Positions 5,240 through 5,251 of a DNA stretch of 5,251 nucleotides are shown here, piece after piece. How positions within the stretch are numbered: position 1 is the stretch's first letter; the number at the start of each line of letters is the position of its first letter. The stretch is from an uncultured Acidobacteriota bacterium (GTDB lineage: Bacteria > Acidobacteriota > Blastocatellia > Pyrinomonadales > Pyrinomonadaceae), in the NCBI GenBank assembly GCA_902826505.1, contig CADEFG010000395.1:1-5251 (forward strand), written 5' to 3'. Under the pieces are notes generated by a model that made no database searches, was not told the DNA's origin, and saw only the letters and a list, made by a program, of their open reading frames with translations. Position numbers and translations under genes: made by a program.

Positions 5240-5251
5240 AGTGGAAAAGTA

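Overview
The window looks like a chromosomal piece of a Gram-negative-type bacterium. The best guess is Acidobacteriota, perhaps the Blastocatellia side. This rests on a zinc ribbon of the FCxxDG type fused to a proline-rich region and a DUF4190 membrane domain, a stand-alone ImmA/IrrE-like protein, a GAF-SpoIIE phosphatase, and the codon usage of most genes. The assignment is an inference from gene style, not a proof. All genes are read on the + strand.

Layout. (1) 1-377: the C-terminal end of a protein with a carboxypeptidase-regulatory-like beta-sandwich. It is AT-rich (about 30% GC by hand count), unlike the rest. (2) 416-832: ndk, nucleoside diphosphate kinase, with all key residues present. 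(3) 833-984: an intergenic region with AGTT units spaced 10-12 bp, followed by inverted AACT units at a similar spacing. It can fold into a long imperfect hairpin. (4) 985-2274: a zinc ribbon, then a low-complexity Pro/Ser/Phe region, then DUF4190. (5) 2291-2815: nuoI, the two-[4Fe-4S] subunit of complex I, 16 bp downstream and with no other nuo gene in view. A strong hairpin terminator follows at 2837-2873. (6) 2948-3199: a small two-helix membrane protein with its own likely promoter and an excellent Shine-Dalgarno. (7) 3247-3867: an ImmA/IrrE (DUF955)-like protein with an EExxH motif where HExxH is expected, and a TATAAT box almost touching its GTG start. (8) 3841-3949: an inverted array of heptanucleotide repeats (TCGTNAA on the left, TTNACGA on the right). 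It begins inside the preceding gene and ends exactly at the next start codon. (9) 3950-5239: a GAF plus PP2C/SpoIIE (RsbU-like) serine phosphatase.

The genes do not form one pathway. ndk and nuoI are housekeeping genes. The zinc-ribbon protein, the IrrE-like protein and the RsbU-like phosphatase have a regulatory or signalling flavour. The strongest unexplained signals are the two intergenic repeat/hairpin elements, which differ in unit length (about 10.8 bp and exactly 7 bp) but share the same design: tandem units followed by their inverted copies. No complete new defence or mobile system is visible.
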